DNA of 64,000 nucleotides from Zingiber officinale (taxonomy: Eukaryota; Streptophyta; Magnoliopsida; Zingiberales; Zingiberaceae): NCBI RefSeq assembly GCF_018446385.1, contig NC_055996.1, positions 53,304,365-53,368,364 on the forward strand, given 5' to 3'. Made by a program: the position numbers and the translations under genes. The stretch's first letter is position 1, and each line of letters starts with the position of its first letter. Shown here piece by piece: positions 1 to 12,832 of this stretch. A model generated the notes under the pieces. That model saw nothing but the letters and a program-made list of their open reading frames with translations, did not search any database and was not told the DNA's origin.

Positions 1-1153
1 CCTCTATAAACTTTCTGTAATATCCTGTTAATCCCATAAAGCTCCTGATTTCGTTGGCGTTCTTAGGTCTCTTCCAGTTACTTACTGCTTCTATCTTGCT
101 GGGATCTACCATAATACCATCCTTTGAGATGATGTGACCCAGGAAGGACACCTGATCTAGCCAAAATTCACATTTCGTGAACTTGGCGTATAGCTGGTTC
201 TGCTGAAGGGTCTGCAATACTAATTTCAGGTGCTCTGAGTGTTCTTCCTGAGTTCCTGAGTAGATAAGAATGTCATCGATAAACACAATAACAAACTTAT
301 CTAAATATTCCCTGAATACTCTGTTCATGAGATCCATGAATGTAGCTGGAGCATTGGTCACGCCAAAGGGCATGACTACGAACTCGTAGTGTCCGTATCT
401 GGTTCTGAATGCTGTCTTGGGTATATCCCCTTCTTTAACCTTTACCTGATGATAACCTGATCTGAGATCTATCTTAGAGAATACTGCTGCTCCCTTCAGC
501 TGGTCGAACAGGTCATCGATTCTGGGAAGGGGATACATGTTCTTGATCGTGACTTGGTTCAGTGACCTGTAGTCTATGCACAGTCGCATGCTTCCATCCT
601 TCTTCTTCACGAACAATACAGGCGCTCCCCATGGTGAGTGACTCTTCTGTAGTTGCTCCTGAAGTTCCTTCAGTTCTGCTGGAGCCATGCGATAAGGCGC
701 TTTGGAGATAGGATTTGTACCGGGAATGAGCTCTATCTCAAAGTCAATCTCCCTGTCTGGTGCTAAGCCTGGTAACTCTTCAGGGAAGACTGTTGGGTAG
801 TCACATACGACTCGAACCTCTGCTAGCTGTTGGTTCTTGTCCTGGCTGGCGTTGACTACGTGTGCTAGGAATCCTGTACATCCTGAATCCAGTAGCTTCT
901 GTGCTTTCATAGCTGAGAGAAACTTCTTGGCCTTTCTCTTTGGTTCCCCGCTGTATCCAAATTGCACTGCTGCTTCAGGTTAGAAGATGACTTTCTGTTT
1001 ACGGCACTCTATGGTAGCACCGTATCTGATCAGAAAGTCCATTCCAAAGATAACGTCATAGTCGGTCATCTCTAGCACTATCAGATCACAAAAGAGCTCT
1101 CTGTCTGCTATAATGACCGGCACTGCTCTGAGCCAGTGCGTGGATGCCATGAT
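1..1153 (-). pseudogene. Gypsy A pol: protease C-terminus and reverse transcriptase, partial
   Basis: Translating right to left gives the end of a retropepsin domain (YDVIFGMDFLIRYGA, about 1020-1070), a stop TAA near 977-979, then a linker and the N-terminal half of a Ty3/gypsy reverse transcriptase. Visible RT landmarks are [45 protein letters not shown] and the intact catalytic box FIDDILIYS (about 255-285). The frame runs open to base 1, ending at GYYRKF. About nine codons expected before SHSPWGAP (about 630-660) are missing, an in-frame deletion relative to gypsy D. With the stop after the protease and copia C inside it, the gene is broken although the RT is well preserved. Confidence 0.88.
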
Positions 1154-3822
1154 TGTTAGAGTGTATACTAAAAGCCTAGCTTTTGGTATAAACATTTATC
1201 TAGAAATAAGAATCACATTGGTCAAATGTCTACATTTATGATAAATGAAGTTGTTCAATTAATTTATATTGTAGATAACATGGTGTGTGGTGTCACACAC
1301 AGAGGATCATGTTATCAGTACCTTATAAATTATAAACAGTAGCTCACGACCATAATGGAAAGGAACAAACCATTGGAAGGTCGTAGTGTAATTAGGTATT
1401 AGTTTATCTTAACTATATAATTACACTAGTACACTTAGAGTGTATTGAGTAGGACCATTAGAGGTCGTTTCTTTTATACTGACTTTATAAAGAAACAAAG
1501 ACCTCAGTTATTATGGAAGTGTGTGCTCTTAATCCTAATATAATAACAAGCACATATATTTGATATTTATTTCTTTAATTTATCAATGGGTGAGATTTAG
1601 TTCGATGAATCAATAAGCCCGATAAGTTGAGAAATGATATCACTTATAGTGTGTGTTGTTGATTATAGAAGGAAGCTGTGTCCTAGTGATCTAGGTTGAG
1701 AATGTCCCCAAGAGGAGCTCATAAGGATTGTCATGTTAAACCCTGCAGGTGGACATAGTCCGACATGACGATGAAGTTGAGTGGTACTACTCTTGGAGCT
1801 AGATATTAATTAAATGAGTTGTCAGTAACTTACTTAATTAGTGGACATTTGTTATCTTAAACACAGGGAGACTAACACACTCATAATAAGAAGGAGCCCA
1901 AAATATAATTTGGGATTGGTGCGGTAGTTCAATAATAGTTCTTTAGTGGAATGAATTATTATTGATGAAATTAAGTTGTGTGTTCGGGGCGAACACGGGA
2001 TGCTTAATTTCATCGGGAGACCAAAACCAATTCCTCCTCTCGGTCCCTATCGTAGCCTCTAGTATATAGAGATTTATACCCACCGCATACCCACCTTCTT
2101 ACCCATCCAATGGGGCCGGCCAAGCTAGCTTGGAACCCAAGCTAGGGCCGGCCAAGACCAAGTGGATGAGCCATGAAGGTGGCCGGCCAAAAGCTTGGGT
2201 CCCAAGCTTAGGTGGCCGGCCACTAGAATATTAAAAGGATTTTTATTAAAATTATTTCTTATGTGGATATCATGATTTTAAAAGAGAGTTTAAAAATTAA
2301 AATTTCCTTTTATAACTTTCTACAAAAGATTAAGAGAAGAGATTAATCTCTTTCCTTATTTGTAGATTAAAAGGATGGTTTTAATTTTTGGTAAAAACTT
2401 TTCTTATTTATAAATCATCTACATGTTTAAAAGAGAGTTTAAAATTTGAAATCTTTCCTTATTTGTTGATTAAAGGAGGATTTTAAATTTTAAGAAAACT
2501 TTCCTTTTTAACCATGTTCATGATTTAAAAGAAAGTTTAAAAATTAATAATTCTCTTTTATTAGTTTCTACAAAAGATTGAGAAAAGATTTGATATCTTT
2601 CCTTATTTGTAGATTAAAAGAGATTTTAATTTTTAGAGATAACTTTCTTTTTATCCACATGTTTAAAAGAAAGATTTTAATTTATTAAATTTCCTTTTTA
2701 TAAATCAATCATGAAGGGATTAAATTATTGAAGAAATTTTATAAATTTCTGGAGACAAATTAGGAAGTTTTAATTAATTAAAACTCTCCTTGTTTGTAGC
2801 TTTGGTGTGGCCGGCCATGTAAATTGAGAAAAGGAAAATTGTTTTAATTAAATAAATTTTTCCTTTTCATGGCAAAAGAATTAAGGAAGTTTTTAATTAA
2901 ATTTCCTTATTTGCCAAGACCAAGGATTATAAAAGAGGGGGTAGAGAAGGCTTCATGGTGAACAACCTCTATTATTTTCTCCCTCTTTTCTTCCTTGGTG
3001 TGGCCGGCCTCCTTCCTTTCTCTTCTCTCCATCTTGTGGCCGGACCTCTCTTCCTCCTTGAAGATCAAGTGGTGGCCGGATTTTAGCTTGGAGAAGAAGG
3101 AGAGAAAGCTTACATCCCTTGGAGCTTGATTGATGGAAAAAGATCTTCATCTCTTGGAAGCATAGTGCTTGGCCGAAACTTGAAGAAAGGAGAAGAAGGT
3201 GCTTTGGTGGTTTCTCATCTCGGAAGATCGTTGCCCACACAACGTCCGAGGTTAGAAGATGAATACGGTAGAAGATCAAGAGGTTTTTCTAAAAGGTATA
3301 ACTAGTAATTTTTCTTTCCGCATCATACTAGTTATTTTTGGAAATAATACCAAATACAAGAGGCATGCGATTCTAGTATTTCGAATATGTTTTTCGATGT
3401 TGTGTTCTTTTGTTTTCTTTTTCCTTGTGATTTGATTGTTCTTTTCGGTTAACCTAAAGTTATTTTAGGAAATTAAATATTAGCTTTCCATAAAAGGTTT
3501 TGTCTAGTCGGTGGTGGTTGCTCCCATATCCAAGAAGGCCATGTGCCTCGCCACGTCAGTACTGGGAACCAATTATGGAAATTAATATTTAATGGAATTA
3601 ATAACTTAAGGTGATTTGGGTTGAACGTGTTAAGTTCCGCAGGAGACCCAAGTCAAAACCTAAAAGAACGAATAGATTAAGTTTTGGATCAAACGTGTTA
3701 AGTTCCGCAGGCGATCCAAAATTTAATTTAAAAAGAACACATGGTAGCTAGGAAAAGGTTCAGACCTTTGTACAAAATTTTTGTACAGTGGAACCTCTAG
3801 GCTTTCCGAGTAGCAACCAACA
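1154..3822 (+). repeat. Copia C 5' LTR (2,669 bp)
   Basis: Long terminal repeat bounded by TG and CA. It is nearly identical to 8334-10987; the differences I see are a few substitutions and mostly single-base length changes in homopolymers. It has an AT-rich interior, several GGCCGGCC octamers (2114, 2156, 2181, 2213, near 2811 and 3001) and inverted repeats such as AAGCTTGGGTCCCAAGCTT near 2191. A TATAAAAG box lies at 2928-2935, followed by a pyrimidine-rich leader. The 20-mer AACGTGTTAAGTTCCGCAGG occurs twice near 3626 and 3690. Confidence 0.95.
2928..2935 (+). promoter_or_regulatory. TATA box of the copia C 5' LTR
   Basis: TATAAAAG is followed by a G-rich then CT-rich leader. It is conserved in the other LTR at 10093-10100. 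The position suggests the U3/R boundary lies about 30 bases downstream. This is inferred from sequence only. Confidence 0.6.
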
Positions 3823-3824
3823 AT

Positions 3825-3836
3825 TGGTATCAGAGC
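3825..3836 (+). other. Copia C primer-binding site
   Basis: TGGTATCAGAGC lies two bases after the left LTR. This is the usual plant LTR-retrotransposon PBS, complementary to the 3' end of initiator methionine tRNA. Confidence 0.9.
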
Positions 3837-4734
3837 TAGGGTTTTGCCTCTGTGTATTTGGTATTAGTTTAATTATGCACATGTCATACATAATTTAGGC
3901 AGGTTAATAGTAGGATGTGCTAACTTTGTGGATGCAGGATCCAACTATTATGGCTTATAGTTATTATGTGTGTGATTGGACCCTTGGACATGTCAAGGGC
4001 ATTTTATTGTGTGTGCATGATTGTATTATAAAATACAGCAGGAGCTGTATTTAGTTTTATTAGGATTTTATTTTTGATCTAGATACATGTACATTCCTTT
4101 TATGGAATATAGGATCAAAAATGTAAAATTCTATTTATGTCGCGGATCTAATCTTGCAAAGCGTGGAACCTTCTGAGGACCAGAGGCGCAGTGGAACTAG
4201 GAGCAAGATGGATGCGACAGCTAGACTCGGTAGCGGTGGCCAAATATGGCAGCAGCTTGGGATAACAACACACGGAGGACAACTAGAGATAAAAGCCATA
4301 ATAGTTGAAAATTAGATTTTCTATTTATTGCTTTTATATTTTGCTGTGTGTGCATGTTGGTTTACATATTTAGTAGGCTAGCATAGTTAAAATTCCTCAT
4401 TTATAAATAACTAAGTGGGAGAGGGATTTTTAAGTAAATCCCATGGTCTCCATTACTGGTTTGTAAGTGATGCAAACAAGCTTGCGCGTTGGCTCTGAGT
4501 GCCTTCCTCCATAACGGATGAGCTTGTTTGTGGATCACTAGAACAGACTTCCATTTTTGGATGACTATAGGAAGTTAATTAAGAGCGTGTGATCTTCCCC
4601 AACGGAAGGGGCATAATCTTATTAATGGACTTAGTGTCAAGTAATGGTATACACTTAGACACATCTAATAGTATCCTCCCATCGGAGTCATCTGCTATTA
4701 TTTGTGTGACCAAATGAAACCAACTATTAATTTG

Positions 4735-5160
4735 TCATAAAACTAGGTTGACAAGATAATAAAATTAAAGGGTTAAAACCCTCTTACAAATGATTGATTT
4801 TGTATACGTCCACACTAACGTGGCATACAAAATTAACGGTGTTTGAGATAATTTTATTTGTCATAAAGATACGTTGACAAGATAGTTAATGGGTAAAACC
4901 CTCCTTTTACAAATGTTGAATTTGTATACGTCCACACTAACGTGGCATGCAAAATTCACAGTGTTTGAGGTGTTGGTAAATTTAAATAATATTGTTTGAG
5001 GAATCAATGTTATTTTAAATTCAAAGAGTTTTGACCAAATATTTGATCAAAGATGATCAACTATTAATTTTATTCATAAAGTAAAGTTGACGAGATAATA
5101 AAATTAATGAATAAAATCTCCTCTTCGATTTTGTATACACAAAATTCATGGAGATTTTAA
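4735..5160 (+). repeat. Degenerate tandem repeat in the copia C leader/gag region
   Basis: About three copies of a roughly 125-bp unit. Each unit contains a TTGACAAGATAATAAAATTA-like segment, then AAAACCCTC, then TTTGTATACGTCCACACTAA in the first two copies and a shorter version in the third. The repeat occupies the place where gag is expected. I see no gag reading frame between 3837 and 5340; the stretch otherwise shows only low-complexity AT-rich sequence. Confidence 0.7.
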
Positions 5161-5349
5161 GGAGTTGATCTTGACCAAATGTTTTTGTGATTCTTAGGAT
5201 GTTTGTCAATCCCTAGTAGTCATACTATAGAAAAAGACTTAGTAGTCCCAATTGTAATGATTGGAAATAGGACTTGGACATTAAGGTAGACTGTCTTCTT
5301 AGAACTAGAACAATTTAGGTGTATTTAATTCATTAGTTGAAACATGTCT

Positions 5350-8300
5350 AGTGGTGTTATCTACCAGAACCTGGAGTGTAGATACAAGATGTCATTAATC
5401 ATGTCTGCAATTCATTGCAGGGTTCCAGGAAACCCGACAACTAAATGAAAGGTAAATCACCGTCCACATGGGCACTACTGTAAAAGTGGTAACTGTTGTA
5501 GTGGGAGATGTTTATCCTTTGATAAGAATAAAATATGGATTTTAAGTAATTGTCTTTACGTACCAAGTTTAGAAAGAACCTGATTTCAGTTTCTAAACTA
5601 TTATAGATATTATGTCTATTTTGATAACAAAGTTGTTATCAAGAAAAATAGGAAAGTTATCTATTCTGGTATGATGGTTGACAATTTATAATCCAATAAA
5701 CTCCCACGATGCAACAAATGGAAATTAGTAACACATCTTCTAATTTTAAGAGAAAGCAACCTTCGGAAATGAACCAATTATATCTTTGGCATCTAAAGCT
5801 AGGTTATACTTGAGTAGGATTCATTGGTAGCTGATGAACTTTTGGGTTCATTGGTAGTGGAAATCTTTCCAACCTACGAGTCTTATTTGGAAGGAAAATA
5901 ACCAAGAAGCTTTTAAGTCCAAGGGGTATGGAGTCAAAGATATGTTGAAAACGGTTCATTCTGATTTGTGTGATCCTATGACTATCCAGACAAGAGGTAG
6001 TATTGAATATTTTGTCCATTTAATAGACAACTATTCAAGATACAAATAAATTTACTTAATGTACCGCAAGACTAAGTACTTTAATTAGTTCAAAGAGTAC
6101 AAGGTTGATGCGGAGAAATGTTAAAGTAAAAAGTCACTATGGAAGATCGTAGTGGCAAGTACCTCTTGAGAGATTTTAGGAGTCACTTATCAGAAGTTGG
6201 ATTTCAATCCCAACTAACTGCATCTGGTACACTCCAACAGAATGGTGTAGTAGAAAGAAGGTAAAGGACTCTTATGGAATAATTAGATAGATGATGAGTT
6301 ATTCAGAAAATTACCAAATTTGTTTTAAGGATAAACTCTGAAAACGAAAGTGAACATAGTACCTTCCAAGTTAGAACTCTGTACTCATATAGAATTGCTG
6401 AATAGGTGAAAACCTATTTTGAAGCATATTCGGATTCGGGTAATCCAGCACATATGTTAAAAAGAGACAATGATAAGTTGGATAGGAGTTCACTTGTTTG
6501 TTATCCTAGATAAACAAAAGTAGGTTTATAGTCTTAAAAATCAGAAGGTCATTGTTAGCATCAATGACTGATTTTTAGAAAAGGACTATATAATGAACCA
6601 CGTGCTCATAAGTAAATTTGTTCTTAAGGAAATAATAAAGGACATGTCTAACCTAGTACCAACTGTACAATATGAGATACCACAAGAAAACTGTAACACG
6701 TATCACAAATGATACACAATTGCATAAAGTGTCTTGTCACAGTGGGAGGGTAAATAGGTTCATGTTTTGGGAGAGTTTTTGGACTCGATCCCTGAAGGAC
6801 ATAAACCTGATCTCCGGACAAATGACGAAGCACTCCAAGATAAATATGCAGCATCTTGGCAAAGAGTAATGAATAATAAAATTAGAATATATGTATTCTA
6901 ATAAAATCTGAAAGCTTATAGAACCACCAAGTGGTGTAAAAGCCTTTGGGTGTAAAAGGTCTATAATAGGAAAAGAGGGATAGACAGGAAGGTTGAAACC
7001 TTCAAAGCAAGGCCTGATGAAAAAGGAAACTTTTTTCACTGGTAGCCATGCTTAAGTCTATCCGGATTCTTTTATCTATTTGGCAAGTGGATGTCAAGAC
7101 AGCATTCCTTAATGGAAGTCTTGAAGAAAACATCCATATAAAGCAACCAGAAGGGTTCATTGCAAAGGGCTAAGAGCATCTTGTGTAAAGCTCAATCAGT
7201 CTATGGACTGAGGCAAAGCTTCAAGGTCTTGGAACATCCGGTTTATCAAAGTAATTCAGACCTATGGATTTATTTAGTAACCGGATAAGTCTTGTGTATA
7301 CAAAAGGTGTGATGGAAGCGTGGTGGTATTTCTTGTACTATACGTAGATAACATTTTTGGTAGTTGGAAACAATATCAAAATGTTGTCAGAAGTAAGGGT
7401 ATGGTTGTCCAAACAATTAGATATAAAGGACTTGGGAGAATGTATATATTCTTGAGATCAAAGTAATAAGGGATCGCAAGAAAAGAATATTTTACTTATC
7501 CCAAGCTTCATACATCGGAAAAATCCTTGCTCGTTTAAAGCATGCAAAACTCCAAGAAAGGTTTCTTACCTTTTCAGGATGGAGTAACTTTATCTAAAGA
7601 TATGTCTCTGTAGACATTAAAGGAGATAAAGGAAATAAAGGCAGTTCTTTATGCTTCGGCTGTCGGAAGCCTAATAAGAAATCTGTTTTGCCAAGGGCAT
7701 AGTTGGCAGATATCAAAGTAACTCTGGACAAGGACAGTGGACTGCAGTAAAGCATATATTGAAGTACCTTAGATGCACTAGAGATTATATGCTAGTTTAC
7801 AAGGCAGTTATTTTGGTTCTTGTGGGTTGCATGGATTTTGACTTCCAATCGGATAGGGACAATAATAAGTCAACCTCGGGGTTTTGTGTTTACTTTAGGA
7901 GGTAAAGTCATAACTATGGAAGAGTGATAAGCATAGGTGTTTTTCGACTCCACCATAGAAGTTTAGTATACGGCAAGCCTCTGAGGTAGCCATAAAAGCT
8001 GAATGACTCAATAACCTCAAGATAGACTTAGATATGATTTCTGGTTTGTCCAAAGATTATTACAATTTATTGTAATAATATTGGTGCAGTAGCAAACTCG
8101 AAGAAACCATAAGTCTATAAAGGCAAGTAAACACAATAGAGCGCAAGTACCACCCAATACGAGAAATCGTATAAACGAGGAGAAGTTGTTGCCTAGAATG
8201 CATCGATGATGACCTATAGATCTTTTCACTAAGGTCCTTAAGGCGAGAGCTTTTGATGGACATGTTGAAGGGTTGGGAATCAGATGTATGGCAGCAGATA
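5350..8300 (+). pseudogene. Copia C pol remnant: protease, integrase, RT, RNase H
   Basis: Shifting frames show a copia polyprotein in order. A protease trace (5360-5540) is followed by ITVHMG and VVVGDV. The GAG-pre-integrase WHLK-type motif is near 5790. The integrase start (MLKTVHSDLCDPM, near 5944) leads to IDNYSRY. An RT core reads VDVKTAFLNGSLEENIH near 7088-7138. RNase H motifs around 7860-8260 include NKSTSGF. The protease DTG motif reads DTR. The RT box reads YVDN, with AAC at 7350-7352 in place of the second catalytic aspartate. Stops and frameshifts occur in every domain, so no enzyme can be made. The decay contrasts with the near-identical LTRs. Confidence 0.88.
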
Positions 8301-8322
8301 TGGCAACTTAGTCTTTTAGTAT

Positions 8323-8333
8323 AAGTGGGAGAT
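8323..8333 (+). other. Copia C polypurine tract
   Basis: AAGTGGGAGAT immediately precedes the right LTR. This is the usual place and composition for the plus-strand primer of an LTR retrotransposon. Confidence 0.75.
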
Positions 8334-10987
8334 TGTTAGAGTGTATACTAAAAGCCTAGCTTTTGGTATAAACATTTATCTAGAAATAAGAATCACATTG
8401 GTCAAATGTCTACATTTATGATAAATGAAGTTGTTCAATTAATTTATATTGTAGATAACATGGTGTGTGGTGTCACACACAGAGGATCATGTTATCAGTA
8501 TCTTATAAATTATAAACAGTAGCTCACGACCATAATGGAAAGGAACAAACCATTGGAAGGTCGTAGTGTAATTAGGTATTAGTTTATCTTAACTATATAA
8601 TTACACTAGTACACTTAGAGTGTATTGAGTAGGACCATTAGAGGTCGTTTCTTTTATACTGACTTTATAAAGAAACAAAGACCTCAGTTATTATGGAAGT
8701 GTGTGCTCTTAATCCTAATATAATAACAAGCACATATATTTGATATTTATTTCTTTAATTTATCAATGGGTGAGATTTAGTTCGATGAATCAATAAGCCC
8801 GATAAGTTGAGAAATGATATCACTTATAGTGTGTGTTGTTGATTATAGAAGGAAGCTGTGTCCTAGTGATCTAGGTTGAGAATGTCCCCAAGAGGAGCTC
8901 ATAAGGATTGTCATGTTAAACCCTGCAGGTGGACATAGTCCGACATGACGATGAAGTTGAGTGGTACTACTCTTGGAGCTAGATATTAATTAAATGAGTT
9001 GTCAGTAACTTACTTAATTAGTGGACATTTGTTATCTTAAACACAGGGAGACTAACACACTCATAATAAGAAGGAGCCCAAAATATAATTTGGGATTGGT
9101 GCGGTAGTTCAATAATAGTTCTTTAGTGGAATGAATTATTATTGATGAAATTAAGTTGTGTGTTCGGGGCGAACACGGGATGCTTAATTTCATCGGGAGA
9201 CCAAAACCAATTCCTCCTCTCGGTCCCTATCGTAGCCTCTAGTATATAGAGATTTATACCCACCGCATACCCACCTTCTTACCCATCCAATGGGGCCGCC
9301 AAGCTAGCTTGGAACCCAAGCTAGGGCCGGCCAAGACCAAGTGGATGAGCCATGAAGGTGGGCCAAAGCTTGGGTCCCAAGCTTAGGTGGCCGGCCACTA
9401 GAATATTAAAAGGATTTTATTAAAATTATTTCTTATGTGGATATCATGATTTTAAAGAGAGTTTAAAAATTAAAATTTCCTTTTATAACTTTCTACAAAA
9501 GATTAAGAGAAGAGATTAATCTCTTTCCTTATTTGTAGATTAAAAGGATGGTTTTAATTTTGGTAAAACTTTCCTTATTTGTAAATCATCTACATGTTTA
9601 AAGAGAGTTTAAAATTTGAAATCTTTCCTTATTTGTTGATTAAAGGAGGATTTTAAATTTTAAGAAAACTTTCCTTTTAACCATGTTCATGATTTAAAGA
9701 AAGTTTAAAATTAATAATTCTCTTTATTAGTTTCTACAAAAGATTGAGAAAAGATTTGATATCTTTCCTTATTTGTAGATTAAAAGAGATTTTAATTTTA
9801 GAGATAACTTTCTTTTATCCACATGTTTAAAAGAAAGATTTTAATTTATTAAATTTCCTTTTTATAAATCAATCATGAAGGGATTAAATTATTGAAGAAA
9901 TTTTATAAATTTCTGGAGACAAATTAGGAAGTTTTAATTAATTAAAACTCTCCTTGTTTGTAGCTTTGGTGTGGCCGGCCATGTAAATTGAGAAAAGGAA
10001 AATTGTTTTTAATTAAATAAATTTTTCCTTTTCATGGCAAAAGAATTAAGGAAGTTTTTAATTAAATTTCCTTATTTGCCAAGACCAAGGATTATAAAAG
10101 AGGGGGTAGAGAAGGCTTCATGGTGAACAACCTCTATTATTTTCTCCCTCTTTTCTTTCTTGGTGTGGCCGGCCTCCTTCCTTTCTCTTCTCTCCATCTT
10201 GTGGCCGGACCTCTCTTCCTCCTTGAAGATCAAGTGGTGGCCGGATTTTAGCTTGGAGAAGAAGGAGAGAAAGCTTACATCCCTTGGAGCTTGATTGGTG
10301 GAAAAAGTTCTTCATCTCTTGGAAGCATAGTGCTTGGCCGAAACTTGAAGAAAGGAGAAGAAGGTGCTTTGGTGGTTTCTCATCTCGGAAGATCGTTGCC
10401 CACACAACGTCCGAGGTTAGAAGAGGAATACGGTAGAAGATCAAGAGGTCTTTCTAAAAGGTATAACTAGTAATTTTTCTTTCCGCATCATACTAGTTAT
10501 TTTTGGAAATAATACCAAATACAAGAGGCATGCGATTCTAGTATTTCGAATATGTTTTTCGATGTTGTGTTCTTTTGTTTTCTTTTTCCTTGTGATTTGA
10601 TTGTTCTTTTCGGTTAACCTAAAGTTATTTTAGGAAATTAAATATTAGCTTTCCATAAAAGGTTTTGTCTAGTCGGTGGTGGTTGCTCCCATATCCAAGA
10701 AGGCCATGTGCCTCGCCACGTCAGTACTGGGAACCAATTATGGAAATTAATATTTAATGGAATTAATAACTTAAGGTGATTTGGGTTGAACGTGTTAAGT
10801 TCCGCAGGAGACCCAAGTCAAAACCTAAAAGAACGAATAGATTAAGTTTAGGATCAAACGTGTTAAGTTCCGCAGGCGATCCAAAATTTAATTTAAAAAG
10901 AACACATGGTAGCTAGGAAAAGGTTCAGACCTTTGTACAAAATTTTTGTACAGTGGAACCTCTAGGCTTTCCGAGTAGCAACCAACA
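8334..10987 (+). repeat. Copia C 3' LTR (2,654 bp)
   Basis: Near-identical copy of 1154-3822. It is 15 bases shorter, mainly from loss of single bases in homopolymers plus a loss of a few bases at the GGCCGGCC copy corresponding to 2181. The TATA box is at 10093-10100. It ends CCAACA, followed directly by the ATGAT duplication and gypsy A protease sequence. Confidence 0.95.
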
Positions 10988-12380
10988 ATGATCTCTCCTA
11001 AAGGTAGTGCCGTCAAAAACTGACCACTGAGTACCTCTGAGGGTATTTCTAATTTTTCGGAGAACAACCTGGCTATATATGAATGGGTTGCCCCAGTATC
11101 AAATAGAACAGTAGCACTATACTGTAAAATGCTAATCTGACCTGTGACAACTGTCGAGGCATTGGCTACGTCCTCTCTGGTGAGTGAGTAGATCCTCGCA
11201 TTCGCCATCGCTGGAGGGGCTTCTAATCTGCCCTGGCTGATATGTGGACCTTCTAGAGCGGTCTGCATCTGGTATAACTGAGCTGGCTGGCCTGCATACT
11301 GAATCTGCTGTGGCTGAGGAAGACCGGTCTTGTTCGGGCACTGCTTGTCCATGTGCCCTTCTTGTCCACATTCAAAGCATCTTCGTGTGCCCTTGCGACA
11401 AACCCCTGGGTGGAATTTCCCACAAGTAGCACACTTTGGATAACTGGGTCGCTTGCTAGATGGTCCTCCTTTTGGGTCACTCCCTGATTTGCGCTTGCTG
11501 TTGGAGTTCCCTTTCCAGTTAGAGTTGTGGCCTTGCTGTTTTTGAGTGTGAGAGTTTCCTTGGCCTTTGGACTCTGAGGAGACTTGCTTCTGCTGCTTTA
11601 TGCTGTTCTGTCAAGGCACTGCTCACTAACTCCTCTGTGGTTTGTGGCCTATGTATGCCACCAGCCACGTTCACTGCTATCTCTGGCCTCAGCATCTTGA
11701 GCATCAACCGGATTCGTTCCTTCTCTGTGCTGACTAGCTCTGGGCATAGACGAGCCAACCTGTTGAATTTCTTCACGGCTTCCTCAACTGAAAGGTTGCC
11801 CTGATGAAACTCAGTGAACTCATCGTAGTGGCGGTTTGTAACCCGTATGTGAAAGAACTCCTCGAAGAATTCCTTCTCGAAGTCAGCCCATGACATCTGG
11901 TTCACTGGGCGCTTCGTTCTGATTCTTTCCCACCACATGCGTGCGTCTCCTGTTAGGCAGAAGGAGGCACACTTCACCTTCTCGTGTTCTGGCCAGTCCA
12001 GAAGCTCCATCGTGCTCTCCAGTGTTTTGAACCAGGCTTGTGCATCCCATGGTTCACTAGTGCCTGAGAAGTTCTCTGGCTTGACTCGCTGCCACTGGAT
12101 CAGATAGGCCTGCTGGTGCTGGTACTGGTGCTGGCGCTGGCGCTGCAGGCTGGGCTAGTGGAACCTCTAAGACTTCTGGAGTCGTCAGGTTCGGTTCTGG
12201 GGTGACTGTGGGGGTACTCTGCTGATTAGCCTTTAAGGTGGCTATTTCCTATCGTTGTTCAGCTAGTTGCTGCTGTAACTGAGCCACTAATGCTGTAAGG
12301 TCTGGGGGAGGCACTGAACTGCCTGCCTCTTGCTGGGGCTCAGTAGCTAGTGCCCTTCTAGCTGGGCGTCCTCGTGCCAT
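10988..12380 (-). pseudogene. Gypsy A gag and N-terminal protease, broken
   Basis: The reading starts at ATG 12380 (MARGRPARRALATEP). It runs through a Q-rich segment, a retrotransposon gag domain (MELLDWPEHEKVKCASF through RLARLCPELVSTEKER, about 12010-11690), a CCHC knuckle of the form C-x2-C-x4-H-x4-C near 11340-11385, and a retropepsin motif LFDTGATHS near 11085-11110. The protease is cut by copia C at 10988. At least one stop in the Q-rich region and a frameshift after the gag domain (near 11520-11600) interrupt it. It is close in sequence to gypsy D gag (28474-29500). Confidence 0.88.
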
Positions 12381-12596
12381 TGCTAAAGACATAGAGGACA
12401 GAATATGAATAACTATTACAATCATAATTGTATAACTATTGTTATCATGTTATATACTATCACATACTATCATGCAGCAGTTTATCTATAAACATGATCT
12501 ATAACAAGGAAACAGAAAGTATAAATAAAGTAGAGGTATTCTTACTTGGAAGCTGTAGGTTCAATGCTGATGTGTGTGTAGGAAGTATGGAACACT

Positions 12597-12608
12597 GCTC
12601 TGATACCA
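12597..12608 (-). other. Gypsy A primer-binding site
   Basis: On the minus strand it reads TGGTATCAGAGC, complementary to the initiator tRNA-Met 3' end. It lies three bases inside the LTR boundary. Confidence 0.88.
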
Positions 12609-12832
12609 CTCAGTAACGACCCGCCTCCTACTGACTAGGCTGCGAGGCCGATCGCTACAGTTATGCTTTGCTGGACTATTAATGCGGAATGAAAACTCGC
12701 TAATTTAAAATTTTACTGAACTAAATGCTGTATAGTTTAACTTAGTGTTCTGGGTGTACCTAGGAGTTGTACACATGTTAGGGAAGGTAATCTATGCCTC
12801 TCGGATGGCCTGCTAGCTGTAATCAGGCACTT

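Larger units (their letters stand above)
1154..10987 (+). mobile_element. Copia C: full-length Ty1/copia-type LTR retrotransposon, non-autonomous
   Basis: This is a complete 9,834-bp element. The two LTRs (1154-3822 and 8334-10987) both start TGTTAGAGTGTATAC and end CCAACA. The perfect 5-bp duplication ATGAT lies at 1149-1153 and 10988-10992. A primer-binding site follows the left LTR and a purine tract precedes the right one. Internal domains run protease, integrase, reverse transcriptase, RNase H, the copia order, but every domain is full of stops and frameshifts. No gag frame is recognisable. The element sits in the protease gene of gypsy A, in the opposite orientation. Confidence 0.95.

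Noticed and set aside
2953-3279. 108-codon minus-strand frame repeated in both copia C LTRs (also 10118-10444)
   Set aside because: It is antisense to the CT-rich LTR leader. The two copies are alike only because the LTRs are, and there is no family resemblance.
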